A stretch of DNA of 64,000 nucleotides from Streptomyces yatensis (GCF_018069625.1 NZ_CP072941.1:868001-932000); one strand, 5' to 3'. Shown: positions 10,430 to 18,821, counted from the stretch's first letter. Notes: generated by a model not told the origin, from the sequence alone. A program made the numbers and translations.

Positions 10430-11608
10430 TCAGTCGCACAGCACCGCCGTCTGCGCCTTCAGCAGCCCCTTGCTGTCCGGTACGGGCGGGTCGCCCTTGA
10501 GCTCCGCGGCGAGGTCGTAGGCGGTGGCGGCCAGGACCAGTTGACGCTCACCGTCGTCGGTGGTGAGCGAGACGCTGGTGTAGCCGGGGCCCGCGCCGTC
10601 GGTCTCCCAGGCGGTGAGCGGTTCGGCCTGCCGCTCCGCGCCGGTGCCGCACGGCACCTCCATGCGCTGCACCCCGAGTCCGTACGCCGGGGCGTCGGGG
10701 AACTCCACCGGGGTCTTCAGCTCGCGCTGCTGGGCGGGACGCAGCAACTCGCCGCCGAAGAGCGCCCGCTCGAACCGGGCCAGCTCGTCGACGGTCGAGA
10801 TCATGGCTCCGGCGGTCCAGTCGTAGGAGGGGCTGAACCGCGTCATATCGCGGCCCTGGAGGTCGTAGCCGTGCAGATGGGAGCCGTGCACCTCGGGGTC
10901 GGTCACCGGGAAGGAGGTGTCCGTCAGCCCCAGCGGGGCGAGGATCCTGCGGTGGATCTCGTCGGGCGCGGAGCGGTGGGTGACCGCCTCGATCACCAGG
11001 CCGGCGAGCAGATAGTTGGTGTTGGAGTACGACCAGCCCTTGCCGGGGGCGAATTCCGGCTGGTGCCGGACCGAGCGGGCGATCACCTCGCGCGGGGTGA
11101 TGACGTGGTCCCGGTCGCCGTCCTCCAGATAGGGGGCGAAGAACGAGGCTTCGGTGGTGGGGTCGTAGATCCCCGAGGTGTGGTTGAGCAGTTGGCGGAT
11201 GGTGACGGCCTTACCGTCGTTGCCGCTCCCCTGGACGACGCCGGGGAGCCACCTCTCCACGCTGTCGTCGAGTGAGAGCCGCCCCTCGCCCTCGAGTTGC
11301 AGCAGCACCGTGGAGACGAACGCCTTGGTGTTGCTGGCGATCCGGAACCGCTGCTCCGGCCGGGCACGTTCGCCGGTCGCCCGGTCCGCGACCCCGGCCG
11401 CCGTCCGCCACTCGTCGCCGCCGCGCCGCGCATAGGCCACCGCGCCCGGGAACCCGTCCTTCACCGTCCGGCCGACGGCCTCCTCGAAGCCGGCCGGTGC
11501 CGGCGGCCCGGACGGCTCCCCCTGGGCCGTGGCGATGGTGACGGTCGCCGTCACCGCCAGCGCGCCGATCCCCGTCCACAGCGCCGCGCGCTTGACCCGA
11601 ACTCCCAC
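10430..11608 (-). CDS. Secreted serine hydrolase, beta-lactamase/D-Ala-D-Ala carboxypeptidase family
   Basis: A 392-residue class C beta-lactamase-fold hydrolase. A basic then hydrophobic N-terminus (VKRAALWTGIGALAVTATVT) acts as signal peptide or anchor. Catalytic Ser92 and Lys95 are in RIASNTKAF and the second motif is Tyr194-Ser195-Asn196 in GWSYSNTNY. A third KTG-type motif is not clear (AGPGYTS may replace it), so a DD-peptidase or esterase role is more likely than true beta-lactamase. The GTG at 11608 has AGGAG upstream on the minus strand. It is transcribed alone, convergent with the patatin gene. Confidence 0.88.
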   Translation of the reverse strand: MGVRVKRAALWTGIGALAVTATVTIATAQGEPSGPPAPAGFEEAVGRTVKDGFPGAVAYARRGGDEWRTAAGVADRATGERARPEQRFRIASNTKAFVSTVLLQLEGEGRLSLDDSVERWLPGVVQGSGNDGKAVTIRQLLNHTSGIYDPTTEASFFAPYLEDGDRDHVITPREVIARSVRHQPEFAPGKGWSYSNTNYLLAGLVIEAVTHRSAPDEIHRRILAPLGLTDTSFPVTDPEVHGSHLHGYDLQGRDMTRFSPSYDWTAGAMISTVDELARFERALFGGELLRPAQQRELKTPVEFPDAPAYGLGVQRMEVPCGTGAERQAEPLTAWETDGAGPGYTSVSLTTDDGERQLVLAATAYDLAAELKGDPPVPDSKGLLKAQTAVLCD

Positions 11609-11696
11609 GAACCCGCTCCTCGCCTTGTCCCCGTGTGCCGTTCGCGGATCATCGTGCCGTCGCGGCGCACCGGGCTCCCATCCCGCTGCCGTCCGT

Positions 11697-11728
11697 CCCT
11701 TACGGGGGTTGTCCCCACCCCGTAGGGG
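11697..11728. terminator. Inverted repeat, likely terminator of the SDR genes
   Basis: CCCTTACGGGG (11697-11707) and CCCCGTAGGGG (11718-11728) form an 11-bp stem with one mismatch and a 10-base loop. It lies just past the stop of the leftward SDR gene at 11741, and upstream of the serine hydrolase start. It lacks a U-run, as many Streptomyces terminators do, so an operator role for the hydrolase gene is an alternative. Confidence 0.45.
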
Positions 11729-11740
11729 CCGGAGAGCCCG

Positions 11741-12655
11741 TCAGGGTGCCCCGTAGGCCGGTCGTGGCGGTTCGGCCTCGGCGAGGAGTTTCCGCGCGGC
11801 CTCGCCCGCCTCCGTGGGGTCCCAGCGGGCGCTCTTCTCGGCGGTCGGGCCCGGCCGCCAGCCCTCCATGACGGTGATCCGCCCGGCCTCCGCCTCGAAG
11901 ACCCGGCCCGTGACCCCGGCGCAGGCGGCCGAGCCGAGCCAGACGACGAGCGGTGAGACATTGGCGGGGGCCATCGCGTCGAAGGCGGCGGGGTCGTCCG
12001 GGGCGGCCATGGCCCCGGCGAACGTCGTCTCCGTCATCCGGGTGCGGGCCGCCGGTGCGATGGCGTTGACCTGGACTCCGTAGCGGCCCAGTTCGGCGGC
12101 GGCCACCGAGGTCAGGCCGAGGATCCCGGCCTTGGCCGCGGAATAGCTCCCCTGTCCGACGCTGCCCAGCAGCCCGGCCCCGGAGCTGGTGTTGACCACC
12201 CGCGCGACCGGCGCACGGCCCGCCTTCGCCTCGGCGCGCCAGTGGGCGGCGGCGTGCCGCAGCGGCAGGAAGTGACCCTTGAGGTGGACGCGGATGACCG
12301 CGTCCCAGTCGTCCTCGCCGAGGTTGACGAGCATGCGGTCGCGCAGGAATCCGGCGTTGTTGACGAGGGTGTCGAGCCGGCCGTAGGTGTGGAGGGCGGT
12401 GGCGACGAGGGAGGCGGCGCCGTCGGTGGTGGCGATGTCCCCGCCGTGCGCGACCGCTTCCCCGCCCGCGGCCCGGATCTCCTCGACGACTTCCCGGGCC
12501 GGGCCCGCCGACGCCCCGGCACCGTCCGGGGCCACGCCGAGATCGTTGACGACGACCTTGGCGCCCTCGGCGGCGAAGGCGAGCGCATGCGCCCGTCCGA
12601 GGCCGCGGCCCGCTCCGGTGACGACGGTGACGCGCCCGTCGCAGAGTCCGCTCAT
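11741..12655 (-). CDS. Short-chain dehydrogenase, HIP/steroid cluster (Rv3548c-type)
   Basis: A 304-residue SDR with the cofactor motif TVVTGAGRGLGRAHA, LVNNAG, and the catalytic Ser and Tyr-x-x-x-Lys in NTSSGAGLLG and GSYSAAKAGI. A C-terminal extension of about 50 residues continues past the core (EKSARWDPTEAGEAARKLL), typical of acyl-CoA SDRs related to the multifunctional enzyme type 2. The ATG at 12655 lies just upstream of the other SDR's stop codon. Position, orientation and length parallel M. tuberculosis Rv3548c beside echA20. A step in oxidation of C/D-ring steroid CoA intermediates is inferred from this context. Confidence 0.85.
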   Translation of the reverse strand: MSGLCDGRVTVVTGAGRGLGRAHALAFAAEGAKVVVNDLGVAPDGAGASAGPAREVVEEIRAAGGEAVAHGGDIATTDGAASLVATALHTYGRLDTLVNNAGFLRDRMLVNLGEDDWDAVIRVHLKGHFLPLRHAAAHWRAEAKAGRAPVARVVNTSSGAGLLGSVGQGSYSAAKAGILGLTSVAAAELGRYGVQVNAIAPAARTRMTETTFAGAMAAPDDPAAFDAMAPANVSPLVVWLGSAACAGVTGRVFEAEAGRITVMEGWRPGPTAEKSARWDPTEAGEAARKLLAEAEPPRPAYGAP

Positions 12656-12656
12656 C

Positions 12657-13472
12657 TCAGCTCTCCCGTCGGTCGGCCCGGCCGGTGCCGGGGGCCGGCT
12701 GGTTGACGTTGGCGGCGTCGAGGAACGCGGGGCGCTCCCCGCCTCCGTGGATGGCGATGCTGGCGCCGCTGATGTACTCGGCCAGCCCGGAGGCGAGGAA
12801 CACACAGGCGGTACCGGCCTCGACGGGCTCGGCCAGCCGGCCGAGCGGCACGGTCCGGCCGACGGCCGCGACGCCCTCCTCGTCCCCGTAGTGCAGATGC
12901 GACAGTTCGGTGCGGACCATGCCGAGCACGAGCGTGTTGACCCGGACCGCGGGGGCCCACTCCACGGCCAGGGTGCGGGCGAGGTTCTCCAGCCCGGCCT
13001 TGGCGGCGCCGTAGGGTCCGGTGCCGGGGGACGGCCGGGTGCCGCTGACGCTGCCGATCATCACGATCGAGCCCCCGCCCTCCTGATGGCGCATCAGCTC
13101 ATAGGCGCTCAGGGAGACGGTCATGGGAGCGATCAGATTGAGTTCGACGACCCGGGCGGCGCGCCGCTGCCCGGCCTCGGCGATCAGCCCGTAGGGGCTT
13201 CCTCCGGCGTTGTTGACCAGCAGGTCGAGCCGCCCGTGGGAGCGGCGCAGCCGGTCGAAGAACGCGGCGACCGCGTCCGCGTCCCGGACGTCGAGCTGTT
13301 CGAAGCTCGCGGTGCGCCCGTCCGCCTCGACGGGTTTGCCGGGGGCGTGGCGCGCACAGATCACCACCTCGGCCCCGGCGCTGAGCAGGGCCCGGGTGAT
13401 CCCCGCCCCGACGCCGCGCGTGCCGCCGGTGACCACGGCGACGCGCCCGGCGAGATCGATGGTGACGGCCAC
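12657..13472 (-). CDS. Short-chain dehydrogenase, HIP/steroid cluster (Rv3549c-type)
   Basis: A 271-residue SDR. Motifs are AVVTGGTRGVGAGITRALL for NAD(P) binding, LVNNAGGSPYG, the catalytic serine in MIGSVSGTRPS, and Tyr-x-x-x-Lys in GPYGAAKAGLEN. The GTG at 13472 has GGGAGG seven bases upstream on the minus strand. It is first in the leftward SDR pair, 1 base from the second gene. It shares an 80-bp divergent promoter with echA20, as Rv3549c does with Rv3550 in mycobacteria. The substrate is inferred, not shown. Confidence 0.85.
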   Translation of the reverse strand: MAVTIDLAGRVAVVTGGTRGVGAGITRALLSAGAEVVICARHAPGKPVEADGRTASFEQLDVRDADAVAAFFDRLRRSHGRLDLLVNNAGGSPYGLIAEAGQRRAARVVELNLIAPMTVSLSAYELMRHQEGGGSIVMIGSVSGTRPSPGTGPYGAAKAGLENLARTLAVEWAPAVRVNTLVLGMVRTELSHLHYGDEEGVAAVGRTVPLGRLAEPVEAGTACVFLASGLAEYISGASIAIHGGGERPAFLDAANVNQPAPGTGRADRRES

Positions 13473-13511
13473 GAGACACCTCCCGCTGTGCGGTGAGCAC
13501 TGCTACCTTCT

Positions 13512-13531
13512 CACCTAACAAATGTTTGGTG
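13512..13531. promoter_or_regulatory. 20-bp inverted repeat operator between SDR and echA20 operons
   Basis: CACCTAACAAATGTTTGGTG is an inverted repeat with 16 of 20 symmetric bases, centred in the 80-bp divergent gap. Size and symmetry fit a TetR-family dimer such as the KstR2 repressor that controls this module in mycobacteria. The bases do not match the KstR2 consensus I recall (AnCAAGnnCTTGnT), so another TetR protein may bind. Confidence 0.6.
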
Positions 13532-13551
13532 GAAAGGTAGCGGATCTGCTC

Positions 13552-14307
13552 ATGGGTGTCTCCACCTCCGCACCGGCGGCCGGCGTCCGCCTGGTCGCCA
13601 TGGACTTCCCACCCGTCAACGCCCTGCCCGTCCAGGGCTGGTACGAGCTGGCCGCGGCGCTGCGCGGCGCGGGCGCCGATCCATCGGTGCGATGTGTGGT
13701 GCTGGCCGCCGAGGGCCGGGGCTTCAACGCGGGCGTGGACATCAAGGAGATCCAGGCGGCCGAGGGCCATACGGCGCTCATCGGCGCCAACCACGGCTGT
13801 GCCGAGGCGTTCGCCGCCGTCTATGACTGCCCGGTCCCGGTCGTCGCCGCCGTCCACGGCTTCTGCCTGGGCGGCGGCATCGGGCTGGCCGGGAACGCCG
13901 ACGCGATCGTGGCGAGCGAGGACGCCACGTTCGGCCTGCCCGAGCTGGACCGGGGCGCGCTGGGCGCGGCCACCCATCTGGCGCGGCTGGTCCCGCAGCA
14001 TCTGATGCGCGCGCTGTACTACACCTCGCGCACCGCGACCGCCGGGGAGTTGCACCGCCATGGCTCGGTGTGGCGGGTCGTGCCGCGCGCCGCGCTGCGG
14101 GAGGCGGCGCTGGAGCTGGCCGGTGAGATCGCCGCCAAGGACGGTGCGCTGCTGCGCCTGGCGAAGGCGGCCATCAACGGCATCGACCCGGTCGATGTGC
14201 GCCGCAGCTACCGCTTCGAGCAGGGCTTCACCTTCGAGGCCAATCTGGCGGGGCTGTCCGATGGACACCGCGACGCGTTCGTCGCCAAGGGCACCGGGAA
14301 GGGGTGA
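13552..14307 (+). CDS. echA20: Enoyl-CoA hydratase EchA20, steroid D-ring hydrolase
   Basis: A 251-residue crotonase-fold protein. In mycobacteria EchA20 hydrolyses ring D of the CoA-linked C/D-ring steroid intermediate. The sequence follows EchA20 closely from memory: MDFPPVNALPVQGWYEL, AEGRGFNAGVDIKEIQAAEG, HGFCLGGGIGLAGNAD, ASEDATFGLPELDRGALGAA, and the end RFEQGFTFEANLAGLSDGHR. The ATG at 13552 gives the family-like N-terminus. An earlier in-frame ATG at 13522 lies inside the operator, so I reject it. It leads an operon with ipdA, ipdB and ipdC. Confidence 0.93.
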   Translation: MGVSTSAPAAGVRLVAMDFPPVNALPVQGWYELAAALRGAGADPSVRCVVLAAEGRGFNAGVDIKEIQAAEGHTALIGANHGCAEAFAAVYDCPVPVVAAVHGFCLGGGIGLAGNADAIVASEDATFGLPELDRGALGAATHLARLVPQHLMRALYYTSRTATAGELHRHGSVWRVVPRAALREAALELAGEIAAKDGALLRLAKAAINGIDPVDVRRSYRFEQGFTFEANLAGLSDGHRDAFVAKGTGKG

Positions 14308-14313
14308 GCGGCG

Positions 14314-15177
14314 TTGGCCGACAAGACGATGACGGCCGAGGAGGCCGTCGGCCGGATCCGCAGCGGGATGACGGTCGGCATCGGCGGCTGGGGCTCACGG
14401 CGCAAGCCCATGGCCCTGGTCCGCGCGCTGCTGCGGTCGGAGGTCACCGATCTGACGGTGGTCTCCTTCGGCGGCCCCGACGTGGGGCTGCTGGCCGCCG
14501 CCGGGAAGATCCGCAGGCTGGTGACGGCGTTCGCGACCCTCGACTCGATCCCCCTGGAGCCGCACTTCCGGGCGGCCCGCGAGCGGGGGGAGATCGAACT
14601 GACCGAGCTGGACGAGGCGATGATGATGTGGGGGCTGACCGCCGCCGTGCACCGCCTGCCGTTCCTGCCCGTCCGGGCGGGCCTGGGCTCGGACGTCATG
14701 ACGGTCAACCCCTCGCTGCGGACGGTCACTTCGCCGTACGAGGACGGGGAGGAGCTGGTGGCGGTGCCCGCGCTGCGGCTGGATGTGGCGCTGGTGCACC
14801 TCAACCGGGCGGACGCGCAGGGCAACGGGCAGTACCTCGGGCCCGATCCGTACTTCGACGACCTGTTCTGCGAGGCGGCGGCCGAGGCGTATCTCTCATG
14901 CGAACGCATCGTCGCCACCGGCGAGTTCGCCACCGCGGGCGGCCCGCGGACGCTGCTGGTCAAACGGCATGCGGTGACCGGTGTGATCGAGACCCCGCGG
15001 GGCGCGCACTTCACCTCCTGCGCCCCCGACTACGAGCGGGACGAGGCGTTCCAGAGCGCCTACGCCAAGGCGGCCGCCGATCCGGAGGCGTGGCGGGAGT
15101 TCACCGAGCGGTTTCTGTCCGGGGACGAGGAGCGGTACCGGGCCGCGGTGGCGGCGTTCGGGAGGGAGGGCGTATGA
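14314..15177 (+). CDS. ipdA: COCHEA-CoA hydrolase alpha subunit IpdA
   Basis: A 287-residue class I CoA-transferase-fold subunit. With IpdB it hydrolyses ring C of the steroid CoA intermediate rather than transferring CoA. IpdA hallmarks are RSGMTVGIGGWGSRRKPMAL, GGPDVGLLAAAGKIRRL, HRLPFLPVRAGLGSDV, YFDDLFCEAAAEAYLSCERI and GAHFTSCAPDYERDE. The TTG at 14314 is preferred because GGGAAGGGG ends nine bases before it. An ATG at 14329 would shorten the protein by five residues. It starts 6 bases after echA20 and overlaps ipdB. Confidence 0.94.
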   Translation: MADKTMTAEEAVGRIRSGMTVGIGGWGSRRKPMALVRALLRSEVTDLTVVSFGGPDVGLLAAAGKIRRLVTAFATLDSIPLEPHFRAARERGEIELTELDEAMMMWGLTAAVHRLPFLPVRAGLGSDVMTVNPSLRTVTSPYEDGEELVAVPALRLDVALVHLNRADAQGNGQYLGPDPYFDDLFCEAAAEAYLSCERIVATGEFATAGGPRTLLVKRHAVTGVIETPRGAHFTSCAPDYERDEAFQSAYAKAAADPEAWREFTERFLSGDEERYRAAVAAFGREGV

Positions 15178-15911
15178 CCGGCGGGGTGACCCGGGCCGAA
15201 TACTGCGTGGTGGCCTGCGCCGAGGCATGGCGGGGCGACGGGGAGATCCTGGCCGCCCCGATGGGTGCGGTGCCCAGGGTCGGCGCCCGGCTGGCCAGGC
15301 TCACCTTCGCGCCCGAGCTGCTGCTGACGGACGGCGAGGCGATGATCGTCGGCGGCGATCCGGAGGTGGTGGAGGGGTGGCTGCCGTACCGGGCGCATCT
15401 GGCGCTGGTCACCGGCGGGCGGCGCCATGTGATGATGGGCGCGAGCCAGCTCGACCGGCACGGCAATCAGAACATCGCGTGCGTCGGCGACTGGAAGCGG
15501 CCCAGGCGGCAGCTGCTGGGGGTGCGCGGAGCGCCGGTCAACACCCTCAACAACCCCACGAGTTACTGGGTGCCCCGGCACTCACGGCGGGTCTTCGTCG
15601 AACACGTCGACATGGTGTGCGGGGTCGGCTACGACCGGGCGGCGGCCATCGGGCCCGCCGCCCGTTTCCATGAGCTCCGGTGTGTGGTGACCGATCTCGC
15701 GGTCCTCGACTTCGCCACGCCCGACCGCACCCTGCGGGTGCGCTCCCTGCATCCGGGGGTGACCGCCGAGGCGGTGCGGGAGGCCACCGGGTTCCCCCTC
15801 GACATCGCCGACGACGTCCCGTACACCCGGGAGCCGACCCCTGCCGAGCTGCGGCTGATCCGGGAGGTCATCGACCCGGAGGGGGCCCGCGAGCGGGAGG
15901 TGCCGTCCTGA
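15174..15911 (+). CDS. ipdB: COCHEA-CoA hydrolase beta subunit IpdB
   Basis: A 245-residue partner of IpdA. Characteristic stretches are CAEAWRGDGEILAAPMGAVP, GARLARLTFAPELLLTDGEA, RRHVMMGASQLDRHGNQNIA, NTLNNPTSYWVPRHSRRVF and VRSLHPGVTAEAVREATGF. The ATG at 15174 overlaps the ipdA stop (ATGA) and follows GGGAGGGAGG. Coupled translation suits a 1:1 complex. The downstream ipdC start overlaps its stop. Confidence 0.94.
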   Translation: MTGGVTRAEYCVVACAEAWRGDGEILAAPMGAVPRVGARLARLTFAPELLLTDGEAMIVGGDPEVVEGWLPYRAHLALVTGGRRHVMMGASQLDRHGNQNIACVGDWKRPRRQLLGVRGAPVNTLNNPTSYWVPRHSRRVFVEHVDMVCGVGYDRAAAIGPAARFHELRCVVTDLAVLDFATPDRTLRVRSLHPGVTAEAVREATGFPLDIADDVPYTREPTPAELRLIREVIDPEGAREREVPS

Positions 15912-16969
15912 TGGACACCCCACTGACCAGGCTCATCGGAGTGCGCCACCCGCTCGTCCAGACGGGCATGGGGTGGGTGGCCGGGCCCCGGCTGGTGTCG
16001 GCCGTGGCGAACGCCGGGGCGCTGGGCATCCTGGCCTCCGCGACCATGTCGCCGAAGCGGCTGCGCTCGGCCGTCCGCGAGGTGGCCGCCCGCACCGACG
16101 CGCCCTTCGGCGTCAATCTGCGCGCCGACGCCGGGGACGCCGGGGAGCGGGTGCGCATCATCATCGAGGAGGGGGTGCGGGTCGCCTCGTTCGCGCTGGC
16201 CCCCAGGCGCGAGCTGATCGACCTGCTGAAGGACGCGGGCGTGGTGGTCATCCCGTCCGTGGGCGCCCGGCGCCATGCGGAGAAGGTCGCGGGCTGGGGC
16301 GCGGACGCGGTGGTGGTGCAGGGCGCCGAGGGCGGCGGCCACACCGGACAGGTGGCCACCACCGTGCTGCTCCCCCAGGTCGTGGACGCGGTGGACATCC
16401 CGGTCGTGGCCGCGGGCGGCTTCCACGACGGACGGGGGCTGGCGGCCGCGCTCGCCTACGGGGCGGCGGGGATCGCGATGGGCACCCGATTCCTGCTCAC
16501 CTCCGACAGCACCGTCCCGGACGCCGTGAAGGCCCGCTATCTGGCGGCGGCGGTCACCGATGTCACCGTCACCACGGCGGTGGACGGGCTCCCGCACCGG
16601 ATGCTCCGCAGCGAACTGGTCGACTCCCTGGAGCGCTCCGGCCGCACCGCCGCACTGCTGCGCGCCGTGCGCCACGCCGCCGCCTTCCGTCGACTGGCCG
16701 GGCTGAGCTGGCCGCGGATGGTGCGCGACGGGCTGGCCCTGCGGCACGGCAAGGACCTCACCTGGAGCCAGGTCCTGCTGGCCGCCACCACCCCGATGCT
16801 GCTGAAGGCGTCGATGGTGGACGGCCGCACCGACACGGGGGTGATGGCCTCCGGACAGGTGGCCGGGGTGATCGAGGATCTGCCCTGCTGCGCGGATCTG
16901 GTGGACCGGATCATGGCCGAGGCCGCCACGACCCTGGACCGGCTGACCGGCGGTCGTACAGTGGGGTGA
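15911..16969 (+). CDS. ipdC: Flavin-dependent reductase IpdC (nitronate monooxygenase family)
   Basis: A 352-residue TIM-barrel FMN protein of the 2-nitropropane dioxygenase family. In mycobacteria IpdC acts on the hydroxylated HIC-CoA intermediate of steroid ring breakdown. It shares LIGVRHPLVQTGMGWVAGPR, the FMN and phosphate loops in AVVVQGAEGGGHTG and VAAGGFHDGRGLAAAL, and AMGTRFLLTSDSTVPDAVK with that protein. The C-terminal LTWSQVLLAATTPMLLKASM also matches. Its ATG overlaps the ipdB TGA. It ends the echA20 operon. Confidence 0.92.
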   Translation: MDTPLTRLIGVRHPLVQTGMGWVAGPRLVSAVANAGALGILASATMSPKRLRSAVREVAARTDAPFGVNLRADAGDAGERVRIIIEEGVRVASFALAPRRELIDLLKDAGVVVIPSVGARRHAEKVAGWGADAVVVQGAEGGGHTGQVATTVLLPQVVDAVDIPVVAAGGFHDGRGLAAALAYGAAGIAMGTRFLLTSDSTVPDAVKARYLAAAVTDVTVTTAVDGLPHRMLRSELVDSLERSGRTAALLRAVRHAAAFRRLAGLSWPRMVRDGLALRHGKDLTWSQVLLAATTPMLLKASMVDGRTDTGVMASGQVAGVIEDLPCCADLVDRIMAEAATTLDRLTGGRTVG

Positions 16970-17007
16970 AAGCGGCCAGACCATGACACGGGTAGTGGGA
17001 GGTCATC

Positions 17008-18510
17008 ATGGCCGATCCCAAGGGTTTCCTCACCACACCCCGTCGTCTTCCGCCCCGCCGTCCGGTGGACGAGCGGGTGCGGGACTGGAACGAGGTCCAG
17101 GCACCCGGCGCCCTGCTGCCCATCGTCAACGCCCAGGCGGACCGCTGCATGGACTGCGGCATCCCGTTCTGCCACGAGGGCTGCCCGCTGGGGAACCTCA
17201 TCCCGGAGTGGAACGACCTGGTCTCCCGTGACGACTGGCTGCGCGCGAGCGAGCGGCTGCACGCGACCAACAACTTTCCCGAGTTCACCGGCCGGCTGTG
17301 CCCGGCCCCCTGTGAGAGCGCCTGTGTGCTGGCCATCAACCAGCCGGCGGTCACCATCAAGAACGTCGAGGTGGCCATCGCCGACCGGGCCTGGGAGAGC
17401 GGATATGTGACCCCCAAGCCACCGGAGCGGCTGTCCGGCCGGACCGTCGCCGTGATCGGCTCGGGGCCCGCGGGCCTGGCAGCGGCCCAGCAACTCACCC
17501 GCGCGGGACACACCGTGGCGGTGTACGAGCGCGACGACCGGGTGGGCGGGCTGCTCCGCTACGGCATCCCCGAGTTCAAGATGGAGAAGCGCCATCTTGA
17601 CCGGCGGCTGGGGCAGATGCGCGCGGAGGGCACCAAGTTCCGCTCCGGTGTGGACGTCGGCAGCGATCTGGACGCCGCCGAGCTCAGGGCGCGCTACGAC
17701 GCGCTCGTGATAGCGGTGGGCGCCCGGGCCTGGCGCGAACTCCCCGTACCGGGACGGGAGTTGGCCGGGATTCATCAGGCGATGGAGTATCTGCCGATGG
17801 CCAACCGGGTGCGCGAGGGCGACTACGCCCGGCCGCCGATCACCGCCGAGGGCAAGCATGTCGTCATCATCGGCGGCGGGGACACCGGCGCGGACTGCCT
17901 GGGCACCGTGCTGCGGCAGGGCGCCGCCTCCGTGACCCAGCTGGACATCCACCCCCGCCCCGGCGACGAACGGGCCGACGGCGAGCCCTGGCCCACCTAC
18001 CCCAAGATCTACCGGATGTCCGCCGCCCATGAGGAGGCCATGGAGCTGGCGGCCTCTCCGGAGGCGGACGTGGACGCGCGGGTCTTCTCCGCGACCACCG
18101 TCCGCTTCGAGGGGACGGCACCGGACGCGGGGCGGCCGCACGGCGGCGTCCGGGCGCTGCGCCTGATCGGGTCCCGGGCCGATGGGCAGCCCGGACCGGA
18201 CGCGGAGCGGGTGCTCCGGGCCGATCTGGTGCTGCTGGCCCTCGGCTTCCGTGGCGCGGAGCCGGAGAGCGGGCTGTTCGACCAGCTCGGGCTGGAGCTC
18301 GACGAGCGCGGCACCGTCGTGCGCGACGCGTCCTTCGCCACCGGCGCGGACGGGGTGTTCGTGGCGGGCGACGCGGGCCGTGGCCAGTCGTTGATCGTCT
18401 GGGCGATCGCCGAGGGCCGCTCCGCCGCGGCCGCCGTGGACCGCTATCTCGCGGGCTCCACGACGCTCCCGGCGCCGGTCGGGCCGGCCGACCGCCCGAT
18501 GACGGCCTGA
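17008..18510 (+). CDS. GltD-type NADPH oxidoreductase (glutamate synthase small-subunit paralogue)
   Basis: A 500-residue iron-sulfur flavoprotein. Two N-terminal cysteine clusters (Cys47, 50, 55, 59 and Cys98, 102, 106) suit 4Fe-4S centres. FAD binds at VAVIGSGPAGLAAAQQL (about 147-163) and NADPH at HVVIIGGGDTGADCLGT. A final GVFVAGDAGRGQSLIVWAIA closes the FAD site. It looks like a full GltD, but no gltB large subunit adjoins it. GGGAGG at 16997-17002 fixes the ATG. It lies only 38 bp after ipdC, where mycobacteria keep the ferredoxin gene fdxB, so it might feed electrons to steroid ring reduction. That link is inference, and a spare ammonia-assimilation subunit is the alternative. Confidence 0.85.
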   Translation: MADPKGFLTTPRRLPPRRPVDERVRDWNEVQAPGALLPIVNAQADRCMDCGIPFCHEGCPLGNLIPEWNDLVSRDDWLRASERLHATNNFPEFTGRLCPAPCESACVLAINQPAVTIKNVEVAIADRAWESGYVTPKPPERLSGRTVAVIGSGPAGLAAAQQLTRAGHTVAVYERDDRVGGLLRYGIPEFKMEKRHLDRRLGQMRAEGTKFRSGVDVGSDLDAAELRARYDALVIAVGARAWRELPVPGRELAGIHQAMEYLPMANRVREGDYARPPITAEGKHVVIIGGGDTGADCLGTVLRQGAASVTQLDIHPRPGDERADGEPWPTYPKIYRMSAAHEEAMELAASPEADVDARVFSATTVRFEGTAPDAGRPHGGVRALRLIGSRADGQPGPDAERVLRADLVLLALGFRGAEPESGLFDQLGLELDERGTVVRDASFATGADGVFVAGDAGRGQSLIVWAIAEGRSAAAAVDRYLAGSTTLPAPVGPADRPMTA

Positions 18511-18524
18511 CGGAGCGGCACTCC

Positions 18525-18745
18525 GGTGGCCTTGGCCGGTGTCCCGGTGCCGGTGGCCGACACCGGTGGCCTTGGCCGGTGGCCGACATCGGTGGCCTTG
18601 GCCGGTGGCCGACAGCGGTGGCCGGACGCCTGCGCACACGGACACCGGTGGCCGGACGCCTGCGCACGTGGACATCTGCGCACGTGGACATCTGCGCACA
18701 CGGACACGTGCACGGACACCGGCACACGGACACCGGCATCTGGAA
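18525..18745. repeat. Degenerate nested tandem repeats
   Basis: A 220-bp array fills most of the 311-bp gap after the GltD-like gene. It has three units beginning GGTGGCCTTGGCCGGTG (about 26-40 bp), two beginning GGTGGCCGGACGCCTGCGCA (about 30 bp), two GCGCACGTGGACATCT units (16 bp), then 14-bp GCACACGGACACCG variants. Units grade into one another, which suggests slippage and stepwise amplification. Frames across it are open on several strands but encode only repetitive sequence. The remaining 76 bp to the next start shows nothing notable. Confidence 0.85.
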
Positions 18746-18821
18746 CCGTCGCGCCCGTACACCGGTGCCCGGAGGGCGGGCCGCCTGCCGCGGGCGTACG
18801 GCGCGGGAATAGTGTGCGTCC

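Noticed and set aside
10430..11608. True beta-lactamase
   Set aside because: S-x-x-K and YSN are present but the KTG-type third motif is not clear, so a general serine hydrolase/DD-peptidase call is safer.
13512..13531. KstR2 binding site
   Set aside because: The palindrome does not match the consensus as I recall it, so I call it only a TetR-type operator.
18525..18745. CRISPR array
   Set aside because: Units are contiguous and degenerate, with no constant repeat separated by unique spacers, and no cas gene is present.
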